A DNA stretch of 20,153 nucleotides, taken from assembly GCA_023246415.1 (NCBI GenBank), contig JAHFIK010000018.1, forward strand, positions 1-20,153. Reading direction: 5' to 3'. Under the pieces are notes generated by a model that saw only the letters and a program-made list of their open reading frames with translations, did no database searches and was not told where the DNA came from. Of the stretch, positions 1-6,910 are shown one piece after another. Positions within the stretch are counted from its first letter, which is position 1; every line of letters starts with the position of its first letter. This DNA is from Candidatus Uhrbacteria bacterium (lineage in GTDB: Bacteria > Patescibacteriota > Patescibacteriia > 2-12-FULL-60-25). Position numbers and translations under genes: made by a program.

Positions 1-122
1 TCCTGCGAAACAACGATGCGATTCCAATATCTGACCGATCGCCACACAATATTCGAGCGTTAAATGAACTGATGAATCTATCACAAATCAGGAAATTTGT
101 CAAGTCTAGCAGACCTTTCTGA
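1..122 (+). CDS. Possible C-terminal end of a protein cut by the window edge
   Basis: Reading from base 3, 39 codons stay open to a TGA at 120-122; they end in NLSQIRKFVKSSRPF. The other two plus frames hit stops earlier (31-33 and 61-63). The stretch looks like ordinary soluble protein, but it is too short to assign to a family. If real, the gene converges on the minus-strand Wzz-like gene, with the palindrome at 193-262 between them. Nothing is seen in 123-192 except AT-rich sequence. Confidence 0.4.
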   Translation, partial: LRNNDAIPISDRSPHNIRALNELMNLSQIRKFVKSSRPF

Positions 123-192
123 GAGTGGTTGGGAAACGTCTCGAATATATGCGAAATATAGCGAAAAAATAGCCTCTTTTATTTTAAAAAGA

Positions 193-262
193 AGGCAGTA
201 GCGAGTAGGCGGTAGGCAGTAGGAACGCGTTCCTACTGCCTACCGCCTACTCGCTACTGCCT
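193..262. repeat. Perfect 70-bp palindrome of 7-nt words (element A), likely terminator
   Basis: Every base from 193 to 227 pairs with its mirror base from 262 to 228, with no spacer. Each 35-nt arm is five heptads of the form GGCAGTA, GCGAGTA or GGCGGTA, closing with GGAACGC at the centre. Read on the minus strand the hairpin is followed by TCTTTTT, so it can serve as an intrinsic terminator for the Wzz-like gene ending at 324. On the plus strand it is followed by A residues, so termination there is less certain. It belongs to the same word family as the element at 13015-13077. Confidence 0.9.
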
Positions 263-323
263 AAAAAAGCCCCCTGACACCTCAGAGGACCTCCGAATCC
301 GATCTCTTTTTACTCCTCCCCGC

Positions 324-926
324 CTACTCCCGGACCTTCCATAACACCCAGGCGAGCCCAATCAAGAATCCGGCAACCGCGCCGAAGATGCCATTTGTGA
401 TGAAATCCGGTTTTGCGATGAATCGCGATGGAATCGGGGCATCGATGACCTGGGCGCGCACACTAAATCCAAAATAGTTCGGTGCCTCGACCGCAAGTTC
501 TTTCGCAGATCGAACCGCGAGCGACGTGGCTTGGTTTCGATCTGGGTGATACGCCGTGACCGTCATCACACCCGTTCCCGGAGTCACGGCTGTTTTAATC
601 GTTTGCTCCCAGGCCGTGCGACGCTTTAAATCATCTGTTGGGAAGTAATCGATATTCACCGATGGATCGTTCACGACGGCATCAAAAAACGCAGACGTGT
701 ACACAAGCTCGCTCATGTTCTGCGCAATCCGTTCCGTTGACTTGATGGCGGTATACGGATCCAGACCCGTCGTATTCGTCTGTGTAATCAGAATTTTCAC
801 CGTACTCGAATACTTCAGCGGCTGAACGAGTGAAAATGCCAAGGCCAACACAATCGCCAACACCGTCGTCAGCGCCACCTGGCGCCACGAACGAATGATG
901 AGACGAATGTAATTCGGACGGGACAT
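324..926 (-). CDS. Wzz-like polysaccharide chain-length determinant protein
   Basis: The 200-residue product has the Wzz/polysaccharide co-polymerase layout: a short cytoplasmic N-terminus, TM1 at about residues 17-34, an extracytoplasmic domain of about 140 residues, a proline-bearing segment (APIPSRFIAKP, about 163-173) and TM2 at about 179-196. Members of this family set the length of surface polysaccharide chains together with a Wzy polymerase or act in capsule export. No BY-kinase domain is attached, as in YveK-type proteins. The ATG is preceded by GCATCGCAAC with no Shine-Dalgarno sequence. It lies 49 nt after the HtrA-like gene and probably shares its transcript, although a hairpin (939-963) lies in the gap. 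No glycosyltransferase or flippase is visible next to it, so the polymer is unknown. Confidence 0.75.
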   Translation of the reverse strand: MSRPNYIRLIIRSWRQVALTTVLAIVLALAFSLVQPLKYSSTVKILITQTNTTGLDPYTAIKSTERIAQNMSELVYTSAFFDAVVNDPSVNIDYFPTDDLKRRTAWEQTIKTAVTPGTGVMTVTAYHPDRNQATSLAVRSAKELAVEAPNYFGFSVRAQVIDAPIPSRFIAKPDFITNGIFGAVAGFLIGLAWVLWKVRE

Positions 927-938
927 GTTGCGATGCGG

Positions 939-963
939 TCCCTCGAAGCGCTCTTCGCAGGGA
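939..963 (-). other. Short hairpin between the HtrA-like and Wzz-like genes
   Basis: On the minus strand TCCCT and CGAAG pair with CTTCG and AGGGA around an AGCG loop, with one bulged G. There is no T-run after it, so it is not a standard terminator. It could be an mRNA-stability or processing structure, leaving the two genes in one operon. Confidence 0.5.
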
Positions 964-975
964 ATGACGAACGAC

Positions 976-2154
976 TTACTTTAACTCTTTACTCACCTGC
1001 AAACTTCCAAGCGTCACGGGAATTTCGAGAATTTTTCCGGCACGATCAACCGTGAGTGTGACGTGCGAACCTGGTTTATACTGAACGAGCACTTCTCCGA
1101 GATCTGCGGTCCCATCAAGGATATCACGATCGACGCGAGTAATCACGTCGCCCGGTAACACCGTTGTTGCATCCGACACGCCAGACGCGATCACCGTCTT
1201 CGTAGATTGATCCGTTACGACCCACGCCCCAAGGAGCGGAAGATCAGATCGACGATTCATGAGTCGAAGCGATGCGAGGTCAACGGTTCGAACCCCGATA
1301 TCCGCATGGAGAATTTTTCCATCAGAGAAAATGCCGTACAACGACGGTGCCCAGGCGCTTGATGGGATGAACGGAAATGTTCCGCCTGGTTTTCCTGAGG
1401 CGATCCCGATCAACGTGCCATTCGTGTCCCACACCGGTGACCCAACGTCCCCCACTTGCGTGAGCGACGTCACCGTTGGTCGGCGTGCAGCCACGCTTGA
1501 TGGAACGCCTTTCAAATCTCCAACCTCTCCGTGGAGTAACGCGATGTTTGCTGGCTCAAAACTCCCCGCACGTCGTTCAATCCAAACTGGAACACCTGCG
1601 GTTATGTCCTCATATCGTGCAAATGCAGGTGCGGTGAGATTCGTGTAATCCGCCTTCAGAAAGACGACGGAAGAACGTTCATCTAAAATTCCGCGTGTTG
1701 CGGTCGCTGCAACGCCATCGTGCCAGAGGACGATCTCGCCTAATTTCATCCCATCAATGGCCGAGGCCGCAGTCACAAACCACCCATCGGTCGTCACGGC
1801 AACCGCTTGACCGAGGAGTTGCGCGTCAGACAATACCGGACTCGTTGCAGATCGACGGTAGATCCCCGCCACGGACGAAACGCGCCGAGACGTAAATGCC
1901 GGCGGCACAATAGGTTCAGACGGTTTTCGATCCACTGAGACGACTTCCACTTTCGGTACCACTGTCGTAGGAGTCTGTGTCGTTGTCGAGGTCGCCACCG
2001 ACATGTGTCGCGACGGGGGCGCTGAAAATGGCATCTGATACGGGACCGCGGCATACATCCACCCAGCGGCGGCACCGGCCAATGCTCCACTCACGACAGA
2101 GGCGGCGATCGTAATCAACGTATGCGGAAATGCTTCGGTAAACTGAATTTTCAT
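976..2154 (-). CDS. Membrane-anchored HtrA/trypsin-like protein with PDZ domain, catalytic triad lost
   Basis: The start is taken as the ATG at 2154 (MKIQFTEAF), giving 392 residues; a longer reading from 2196 would place the promoter inside the gene. The order is a hydrophobic anchor (about 12-35), a Thr/Pro linker (45-95), a trypsin-like domain (105-300) and a PDZ domain (305-383). The S1C scaffold is clear: WFVTAASAI stands where HtrA has VTNxHV, DERSSVVFLK where it has DxxSDIALIK, and GDVGSP where it has GNSGGP. The three triad positions are therefore Ser131, Ser162 and Val237 instead of His, Asp and Ser. The protein should be a non-catalytic scaffold or peptide-binding sensor at the cell surface. 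The ATG lies 7 nt after an extended -10, so the mRNA is probably leaderless. Confidence 0.8.
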   Translation of the reverse strand: MKIQFTEAFPHTLITIAASVVSGALAGAAAGWMYAAVPYQMPFSAPPSRHMSVATSTTTQTPTTVVPKVEVVSVDRKPSEPIVPPAFTSRRVSSVAGIYRRSATSPVLSDAQLLGQAVAVTTDGWFVTAASAIDGMKLGEIVLWHDGVAATATRGILDERSSVVFLKADYTNLTAPAFARYEDITAGVPVWIERRAGSFEPANIALLHGEVGDLKGVPSSVAARRPTVTSLTQVGDVGSPVWDTNGTLIGIASGKPGGTFPFIPSSAWAPSLYGIFSDGKILHADIGVRTVDLASLRLMNRRSDLPLLGAWVVTDQSTKTVIASGVSDATTVLPGDVITRVDRDILDGTADLGEVLVQYKPGSHVTLTVDRAGKILEIPVTLGSLQVSKELK

Positions 2155-2161
2155 AAGAGAT

Positions 2162-2170
2162 AGTATATCA
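2162..2170 (-). promoter_or_regulatory. Extended -10 promoter TGATATACT for the HtrA-like gene
   Basis: On the minus strand TGA-TATACT ends at 2162, leaving 7 nt before the ATG at 2154. A transcript starting 7 nt after the hexamer would begin at or next to the A of the start codon. No good -35 hexamer is seen 16-18 nt upstream. Confidence 0.6.
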
Positions 2171-2226
2171 GGTAAGGAGAACCGCCTGGCAGACATCTGA
2201 ACGTGGAACGATGCGACACAGAGATC

Positions 2227-2988
2227 CTACGTCCAACGTGCAGTCGCGAGAATTAAAAAGAGAAGCAGGACAAACGTCACGGCCTCGGTGATCATTTGAC
2301 GAGGCGGCACCTTTGGCGGAATTTCATATCGGCGCGTTCGCAGCACATAGGCCCCGACAAGCGATACGAAGGTTGATGAGGTCATTAAATCCAATGGAAG
2401 TGAAGTGATCAGAACGCCTGTCTGTGCCCCGATCCACGTCCCGATGATCACCCAGCGCGCACGTGCGGCCGGACCAACTTCCGGATGCGCCGTGGCGAAG
2501 AAAAAAATGCACGAAACGACCGTAATGATACAAACCGGAACAACGCGCGGGACACTTAAAAAAATCGTCAGCCCGAGCGCCGCATAGGTCGCGAGCCAAA
2601 GGGCGATGGGAACAAGCATGAGATTCACGTGCGAAAGGCCATTCGCGGGATATCGTGCCGGTGCATACAAGGAAAAAAATAACAGCTCCAAGACCAAAAA
2701 GGCCGTTCCCCCGGCGACGAGCGGAATCACCCAATGCGCAAGCATCCCTTCAGCGAGGACCAATCCGAATGCCATACAGACTAACGCAACCAACCCCGGA
2801 AGCAGGGGCCAGGTATCCCCAATATGACGATGACGACTCCAGGCGATTAGAAATCCTCCAACCGCAAATGTCAGCACGCCAATACCAACATACAGCGGGT
2901 ATGTTGATGGCTCACGGGTCTGAACCGCAAATGTCATCGCAACCACGACGCCAACGATTGCGGACAAAAATCGAATAATGACGAACAT
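2227..2988 (-). CDS. Polytopic membrane protein of unknown function
   Basis: The 253-residue product is almost entirely hydrophobic, with about eight or nine membrane spans (approximately 3-22, 31-50, 60-80, 88-109, 123-147, 150-168, 178-218 as one or two spans, and 233-252). Charged loops are short; the longest, before the last span, is RTRRYEIPPKVPPRQ. I recognise no transporter signature or catalytic motif. It lies in a run of minus-strand envelope genes, with a 58-nt gap to the gene upstream and 72 nt to the HtrA-like start downstream. The gaps hold no element of the heptad class. The ATG is preceded by a pyrimidine-rich CTTCTGCCGTC and no Shine-Dalgarno sequence. Confidence 0.75.
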   Translation of the reverse strand: MFVIIRFLSAIVGVVVAMTFAVQTREPSTYPLYVGIGVLTFAVGGFLIAWSRHRHIGDTWPLLPGLVALVCMAFGLVLAEGMLAHWVIPLVAGGTAFLVLELLFFSLYAPARYPANGLSHVNLMLVPIALWLATYAALGLTIFLSVPRVVPVCIITVVSCIFFFATAHPEVGPAARARWVIIGTWIGAQTGVLITSLPLDLMTSSTFVSLVGAYVLRTRRYEIPPKVPPRQMITEAVTFVLLLFLILATARWT

Positions 2989-3046
2989 GACGGCAGAAGA
3001 TGTATCACAAAACCGCTCAATCGGGAAGGCCGGATGCTCGCAGGCA

Positions 3047-3808
3047 CTAGTGCTGGGAGAGCTTCAATTGCAACTTCCCATCCTGAAGTTGAACATCTTT
3101 AATCAGATGATTTGCAATTTTCACATCCCATGTACTCGAATCGCGATTCAGTAATGAATCAATCGCAATCTTCGCAATGGCTGGAGCGATTGGAATTTCG
3201 CCGAATTTCGCTTTCGTGATTGTCGTGATCAGGATGTTATTCGTGACCGATGGAACCACCTCAAGCTGCGCGTCAACCATGACGCCTTTCACGCGAAATC
3301 GACCGGTGAGCTGGGCTGCATCGGGCCGAATAACGACTTGGGTTTTTGAGAGATCAACATCCCCGCGCTTCCCAGCGTCTGCGAGTGCGCCTCGAACCGC
3401 TGCGGTCAACTCCGCCTCGGTGTAAACGAGTGTATGAACCGTATCTGATTCATCAGGACCCATGGTCTTGATCGCTTCTTGAACAGAGGTGAGCAGCTGC
3501 TCCGGTTTTTCTTCACCTGCCTGAACCACACGTGTCGGTGCGGGCGGAGAATAGAATTGTGAAATAAATGGAACAGGGACCACTCCCGACTCCGAGACCG
3601 CAACCATCAAAAGCGCCGCGAGCGCAACAATCGCAAAGACGACATACAAAATGCATCCCAATGCGTTCTTTCCGATCTTCGGCTTCACGGTTCGATCTGG
3701 CGGATGATAAAACGGCCGACGATCCGGCGAGGCACCGGATGGCGACGCACTCGGCGTCACACTTGGCGTGATGGTGGCGGAATCAGGAACCCCCTTCTGA
3801 TCTGGCAT
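3047..3808 (-). CDS. Single-span membrane protein with extracytoplasmic domain (possibly YpmS/DUF2140-like)
   Basis: The 253-residue product starts with a Ser/Thr/Pro-rich cytoplasmic tail (1-45) and has one membrane span (about 50-71). An outer domain (80-253) follows, with alternating hydrophobic beta strands such as QVVIRPDAAQLTGRFRV and NNILITTITKAKFG. The pattern of an ELTAAVRGAL helix, strands, then a helix with an ANHLIK strand resembles YpmS/DUF2140 and LmeA-type lipid-binding folds, but this is a weak resemblance and not an identification. It starts 9 nt after the stop of the AI-2E permease gene and is probably cotranscribed with it. A TAATAT six nt before the ATG could also act as a -10. 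Confidence 0.7.
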   Translation of the reverse strand: MPDQKGVPDSATITPSVTPSASPSGASPDRRPFYHPPDRTVKPKIGKNALGCILYVVFAIVALAALLMVAVSESGVVPVPFISQFYSPPAPTRVVQAGEEKPEQLLTSVQEAIKTMGPDESDTVHTLVYTEAELTAAVRGALADAGKRGDVDLSKTQVVIRPDAAQLTGRFRVKGVMVDAQLEVVPSVTNNILITTITKAKFGEIPIAPAIAKIAIDSLLNRDSSTWDVKIANHLIKDVQLQDGKLQLKLSQH

Positions 3809-3817
3809 ACAACAATA

Positions 3818-4855
3818 TTATTTCTTTTTTTCTTTTTGATATCGAAAATATTCTGTGAGCGCCACAGAAACCCCAGTCGTAACCGGGATCGACAAAATCA
3901 TGCCGACAAAACCAAAAATCTTCGCCCCGACTAACAGTGCCACAATGGAGAGAACTGGATTCAATCCGACCGCTTTCTGCATAACCTTTGGAACCAACAG
4001 ATTGTTCTCAAGCCACTGGATAATCAGCATGAGCGCCGTTGCGAACACCGCAAGAAGCGGCGCCTGAGTGAAGGCAACCAGAATAATCACAATCCCGCTC
4101 AGAATGGGTCCGAGGTATGGCACAAATTCAAAAAATCCGGCGAGAATCGAAAGGGTCAACGCACCATCAACGCCGATAATTGAGAGGCCGATAAAATAAC
4201 ACAACCCGATGATGACGCAGAGAACAACTTGCCCAACGAGCCACCGGCTAAATTTTCGTTCGACTTCATACAGTAAATTCGCCGCAAACTCTTGATAGTC
4301 CTCCGGGATGATGTTTTTAAAAAATCGAACTGCCTCGCGTTCTTCAGCAACCATGTAGAATGCAAGCACAAACACCAGCACGAGCGCCGCAACCCCACCG
4401 ATGAATCCGGAGATCATGTCGTACACATTCCCGACAACTTGTCCGATATAGGTTTCGATTGAGGAGATACTGTTTTGAACATTCTGTTCCAAACCATGCT
4501 GCACAATAAACGCCTTCACCACGGACGCGCGAGTCATCGCTGCAGTCCACGAGGACGTAAACATGGATCCGAGATCAGAAAGCTGACGAATGATTTGCGG
4601 GATCACGATTACGCCCACCAAAGCAACGATACCGATCAAAAAACCATAAAACAACAACACCGACACCGGAGAAGGGATCCGAAACTTCTTCATCCATTGA
4701 GCAAATGGCAACATGAGCGCCGCAAGGATGAGTGCGACGAAGACCAACGCAATGATATCGCGAACGATCCAAATAAAAACAAGCAGCAGAATGGCCGCCA
4801 CGGCACGCAAAATGGTCGCCGTTGAAATCGTAATGATCCGTTCCTCGGTTTTCAT
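3818..4855 (-). CDS. AI-2E family transporter (PerM/TqsA type)
   Basis: The start is taken as the ATG at 4855 (MKTEERIITIS), giving 345 residues; the extended reading to 4903 runs through the -10 promoter. The product shows the family layout: two N-terminal hairpins of membrane spans, a central amphipathic extracytoplasmic segment (about 105-150), and a conserved C-terminal half with GFFEFVPYLGPILSG, QWLENNLLVPKVMQ and VGLNPVLSIVALLVGAK. Characterised members export autoinducer-2 or exchange sodium for protons, so the substrate cannot be told from sequence. The gene is divergent from smpB, and the two are separated by a heptad inverted repeat (4911-5038). It is followed 9 nt later by a single-span membrane protein gene. 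Confidence 0.88.
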   Translation of the reverse strand: MKTEERIITISTATILRAVAAILLLVFIWIVRDIIALVFVALILAALMLPFAQWMKKFRIPSPVSVLLFYGFLIGIVALVGVIVIPQIIRQLSDLGSMFTSSWTAAMTRASVVKAFIVQHGLEQNVQNSISSIETYIGQVVGNVYDMISGFIGGVAALVLVFVLAFYMVAEEREAVRFFKNIIPEDYQEFAANLLYEVERKFSRWLVGQVVLCVIIGLCYFIGLSIIGVDGALTLSILAGFFEFVPYLGPILSGIVIILVAFTQAPLLAVFATALMLIIQWLENNLLVPKVMQKAVGLNPVLSIVALLVGAKIFGFVGMILSIPVTTGVSVALTEYFRYQKEKKK

Positions 4856-4893
4856 GATGATCGGATTACAAGCATCGACAGGAATCCTGGTAA

Positions 4894-4902
4894 AGTATAG
4901 CA
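4894..4902 (-). promoter_or_regulatory. Extended -10 promoter TGCTATACT for the AI-2E gene
   Basis: TGC-TATACT on the minus strand ends 38 nt before the ATG at 4855, leaving a leader of about 32 nt. No consensus -35 is seen; the upstream sequence is the left arm of the heptad element. Confidence 0.6.
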
Positions 4903-4910
4903 TGACGGGA

Positions 4911-5038
4911 AGTTGTGAGTGATGAGTTACGAGTTACGAGTTCGGACGACGAGACGAAACGCAAGTACCCAGATCCAACCCCATAACGCTTAAACTCATA
5001 ACTCATAACTCATAACTTGTAACTCATCACTCACAACT
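4911..5038. repeat. Inverted repeat of 7-nt words AGTTATG/AGTTACG (element B)
   Basis: The left arm (4911-4942) is a tandem of heptads close to AGTTACG. The right arm (4994-5038), read on the minus strand, begins with the same first heptads (AGTTGTG, AGTGATG) and continues with AGTTACA and three copies of AGTTATG. About 50 nt of non-repeat sequence separates the arms. The element fills the divergent gap between the AI-2E gene and smpB, and its right arm stops 7 nt before the smpB ATG. It uses the same word family as the element at 18296-18423. Confidence 0.85.
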
Positions 5039-5045
5039 CTCCCAG

Positions 5046-5480
5046 ATGTCCTTCACCGATAACCGCAAAGCCAAACATGATTATGAGATCCTCGACACCT
5101 TTGATGCGGGGATCGTCTTGCGTGGCAGCGAGGTGAAGTCGGTCCGTGCTGGTCAAGCAAACCTAACAGGAAGCTACCTCGCCTTCCGCGGAGGCGAACT
5201 CTGGGTGCTCGGACTCAAAATCCCTCGATATTCTAAAGATGGCTCTGCGACCGGATACGACGACACCCGAACCCGCAAGATCCTCATGCATAAACGGGAA
5301 CTTAGCTCCCTCTATGGCAAAATAGAGCAAAAAGGCTTGACGCTGGTGCCTATTTCACTGTATGCTCACGGCCGTCACGTAAAACTGCGGTTCGGCCTTG
5401 GACGTGGGAAAAAAGCCCACGATAAGCGCGAAACGTTAAAAAAACGTGACATTGATCGAGAACTCCAGAGAGAGGACTAA
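5046..5480 (+). CDS. smpB: SsrA-binding protein SmpB
   Basis: SmpB binds the tRNA-like end of tmRNA and delivers it to stalled ribosomes for trans-translation. The 144-residue product has the full family pattern: NRKAKHDYEILDTFDAGIVL at the N-terminus, GSEVKSVRAGQANL, the LLMHKREL-type segment (here ILMHKRELSSLYGK), LVPISLYAHGRHVKLRFGLGRGKKAHDKRE, and a basic C-terminal tail ETLKKRDIDRELQRED that enters the mRNA channel. Length is slightly below the usual 150-160. The partner tmRNA gene starts 14 nt after the stop codon. There is no Shine-Dalgarno sequence; CTCCCAG precedes the ATG, and a heptad inverted repeat ends 7 nt upstream. Confidence 0.97.
   Translation: MSFTDNRKAKHDYEILDTFDAGIVLRGSEVKSVRAGQANLTGSYLAFRGGELWVLGLKIPRYSKDGSATGYDDTRTRKILMHKRELSSLYGKIEQKGLTLVPISLYAHGRHVKLRFGLGRGKKAHDKRETLKKRDIDRELQRED
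5337..5366 (+). promoter_or_regulatory. Possible internal promoter for tmRNA
   Basis: Within smpB, TTGACG is followed after 18 nt by TATGCT. A transcript would start about 120 nt before the mature tmRNA 5' end, which would need processing. Cotranscription with smpB is the alternative. Confidence 0.25.
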
Positions 5481-5494
5481 AAAACCTCACCCCT

Positions 5495-5903
5495 GGGGAT
5501 GCCGAGCATTGACGGCTCGTACGTTCGAATCCTGCAGACCGCGTGCCAGGACCCACGCGTAAATCAACCCTGGAACAAAGACAACTGCCAACGTCTTTAG
5601 CAAGGTGAAGTCCGCGGTCGCTTCGGCGTTCCGCGTTTCTGCACCTGCGATGGCCCTCGCCTAAGGCGAGCTCTGCCGTCCCGATCCCGCACTCCCCGCC
5701 TGACGGAATGCACGGATTGTCACTTTCTCGGGCTTGTTCGTCCGCACTCATCGCCTGCGGCCGAAGACCTGGTGGCGATGCGAAATCCGCGGTCCTCGTC
5801 TACTCGTTGCGCGAATTTTTGTACCCTCGAGTAGTCCAAGTCTGTGAATGAAGGGTCCGTTCGCCGAGACCGGACGGGGGTGCGACTCCCCCCATCTCCA
5901 CCA
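5495..5903 (+). ncRNA. ssrA: tmRNA (transfer-messenger RNA), one-piece
   Basis: tmRNA rescues stalled ribosomes with SmpB by acting as tRNA-Ala and then as a short mRNA. The acceptor stem GGGGATG (5495-5501) pairs with CATCTCC (5893-5899), followed by an encoded ACCA. The D-like region GCATTGACGG follows the acceptor stem. Pseudoknot PK1 is explicit: CGCGTG (5540-5545) pairs with CACGCG (5554-5559), and loop bases CCAGG (5546-5550) pair with CCTGG (5569-5573). The best tag frame starts at GCC 5587, 13 nt after PK1, with A at -4, and ends at TAA 5662. It begins ANVFSK and ends APAMALA, about 25 residues. The stop lies in the loop of hairpin CTCGCC-TAA-GGCGAG, matching helix 5. The T-arm GGGGG/CCCCC has a TGCGACT loop, with G where U55 is normal. 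Confidence 0.93.
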
Positions 5904-5942
5904 TGCCGCTGACCGCCGAAAGGCGCGACGCGGAACGTATCC

Positions 5943-6497
5943 ATGCGCATCCATTATCGAAGAAAAAAACGGACACAGGTCGATCTCGGCCTGCAGTACC
6001 GTGCCAATGAATCTATTCGGGTTCCGGAAGTCCGAGTCATCGGCGCGGAAGGCGAAACGCTCGGCGTCATGCAGACCCGAGATGCCATCGCCTTAGCCCG
6101 CGAACGCGAACTCGACCTCGTCGAAGTCGCGCCGAACGCGGATCCGCCGGTGTGTCGCATCCAGGACTACGGACAGTTCAAGTATCAAAAAGAAAAGGAA
6201 CATAAGGCCAAAAAGGTTCACGCCCGTAAAGTCGAAGTCAAAGGCGTCCGCCTGTCAGTCAAAATGGGACAGCACGACGTCGACATCCGGCTCGCAAAAG
6301 CAAAATCATTCTTCGACGACGGACATAAGCTCAAAATTGAAATCATCCTCCGCGGACGCGAAAAGGCGCATGGCGACATCGCCATTGAACGCATCAATGA
6401 TTTCATCGACACCTTAAAGCAGTCTTACGACATCTTCGTTGAACAACCGACAAAGCGACAGGAAGGAAACGTTTCAGCGATCATCGGTAGGAAGTAA
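5943..6497 (+). CDS. infC: Translation initiation factor IF-3
   Basis: IF-3 binds the 30S subunit, checks the start codon and initiator tRNA, and prevents premature 50S joining. The 184-residue product carries the N-domain signature (YRANESIRVPEVRVIGAEG, then LGVMQTRDAIALA and ELDLVEVAPNADPPVCRI, with DYGQFKYQKEKE) and the C-domain (KGVRLSVKMGQHDVDIRLAKAKSF, KLKIEIILRGREKAH), ending in EGNVSAIIGRK. Length is normal. The start is ATG, not the AUU known from E. coli, so that form of autoregulation is not indicated. The start lies 39 nt after the tmRNA 3' end, behind a small CGCC-GAAA-GGCG hairpin. It is first in the usual infC-rpmI-rplT order. Confidence 0.96.
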   Translation: MRIHYRRKKRTQVDLGLQYRANESIRVPEVRVIGAEGETLGVMQTRDAIALARERELDLVEVAPNADPPVCRIQDYGQFKYQKEKEHKAKKVHARKVEVKGVRLSVKMGQHDVDIRLAKAKSFFDDGHKLKIEIILRGREKAHGDIAIERINDFIDTLKQSYDIFVEQPTKRQEGNVSAIIGRK

Positions 6498-6533
6498 CCC
6501 CCTTCATCATCAATTACGACATACTCACGCCTG

Positions 6534-6613
6534 GGCTTTCGGCCTTCGGCTATCGGCTCTCAGCCAGAGGAATCTCTGAGCGGCCCATAGCCGAACGCCA
6601 ATAGCCGAAAGCC
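6534..6613. repeat. Inverted repeat of 7-nt words GCTTTCG/GCTATCG (element C)
   Basis: It lies in the infC-rpmI gap. The left arm (6534-6564) consists of heptads GCTTTCG, GCCTTCG, GCTATCG. The right arm, read in reverse complement from 6613, consists of GCTTTCG, GCTATTG, GCGTTCG, GCTATGG. An inner CAGAG/CTCTG stem caps it. No T-run follows, so read-through into rpmI is expected. The element ends 9 nt before the rpmI start codon. Confidence 0.85.
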
Positions 6614-6622
6614 TAACCACTT

Positions 6623-6817
6623 ATGAAGCAGAAAACGAACAAGACCGTTGCAAAGCGGTTCCAAATTACCGGCTCAGGAAAACTCCTCCGACGGAAAGGT
6701 GGCAAGAACCACTTCAACAGTCGCGAATCCGGAAAAGTCACCCGCAACAAGCGCCGTGATGAAACCATGTCGCACTCGTTTGAGAAGAGTATTAAGATGC
6801 TTATCTCCAACTTTTAA
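6623..6817 (+). CDS. rpmI: 50S ribosomal protein L35 (bL35)
   Basis: The 64-residue, very basic protein matches bL35: MKQKTNKTVAKRFQITGSGKLLRR, KGGKNHFNSRESGKVTRNKRR, and a C-terminal HSFEKSIKMLI where most relatives have a longer KR-rich end. bL35 is a 23S rRNA-binding component of the large subunit. It sits between infC and rplT as in most bacteria. There is no Shine-Dalgarno sequence; CTAACCACTT precedes the ATG. Heptad/octad inverted repeats flank the gene on both sides, which may stabilise or separate the small cistron. Confidence 0.95.
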   Translation: MKQKTNKTVAKRFQITGSGKLLRRKGGKNHFNSRESGKVTRNKRRDETMSHSFEKSIKMLISNF

Positions 6818-6823
6818 ACTGAA

Positions 6824-6905
6824 GTTCGTTGCGTCGAACGTCGTCGCGTCGGAAGAATCCGGCCGGACCGACACAGCCACGCAACGACGCAACCACGCAA
6901 CGAAA
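6824..6905. repeat. Inverted repeat of about 8-nt words GTTGCGTG/GTTGCGTC (element D)
   Basis: It lies in the rpmI-rplT gap, starting 7 nt after the rpmI stop codon. The right arm (6868-6905), read on the minus strand, is octads GTTGCGTG, GTTGCGTC, GTTGCGTG, GCTGTGTC. The left arm (6824-6852) matches it imperfectly, starting TTCGTTGCGT on both sides. A TCCGGCCGGA palindrome sits between the arms. The element ends about 5 nt before the rplT ATG. Confidence 0.75.
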
Positions 6906-6910
6906 CACCT

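Noticed and set aside
193..262. Insertion-sequence terminal repeats or a MITE
   Set aside because: There is no transposase, no target-site duplication could be recognised, and the arms are internal tandem words, not unique terminal sequence. Dispersal of the A/G family keeps a mobile origin possible but unsupported.
976..2196. Active HtrA/DegP serine protease
   Set aside because: All three catalytic positions are replaced, as judged from the aligned motifs.
3809..3830. Leaderless promoter TAATAT for the single-span membrane protein gene
   Set aside because: The hexamer is correctly spaced, but it falls in the AT-rich end of the AI-2E gene and lacks the TGN extension; cotranscription is simpler.
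4911..5038. CRISPR-like array because of the regular short repeats
   Set aside because: Units are 7 nt with no spacers, the second half is the reverse complement of the first, and no cas genes are present.
5904..5942. A tRNA gene after the tmRNA because of CCA and the CGCC-GAAA-GGCG hairpin
   Set aside because: Only one small hairpin is present; no cloverleaf can be drawn in 39 nt.
5350..5954. Overlapping minus-strand reading frames of 133, 76 and 68 residues
   Set aside because: They lie antisense to smpB and tmRNA, and their sequence is explained by the structured RNA.
6519..6524. CATACT as a promoter between infC and rpmI
   Set aside because: It has no TGN and no -35, and the gap is explained by operon read-through.
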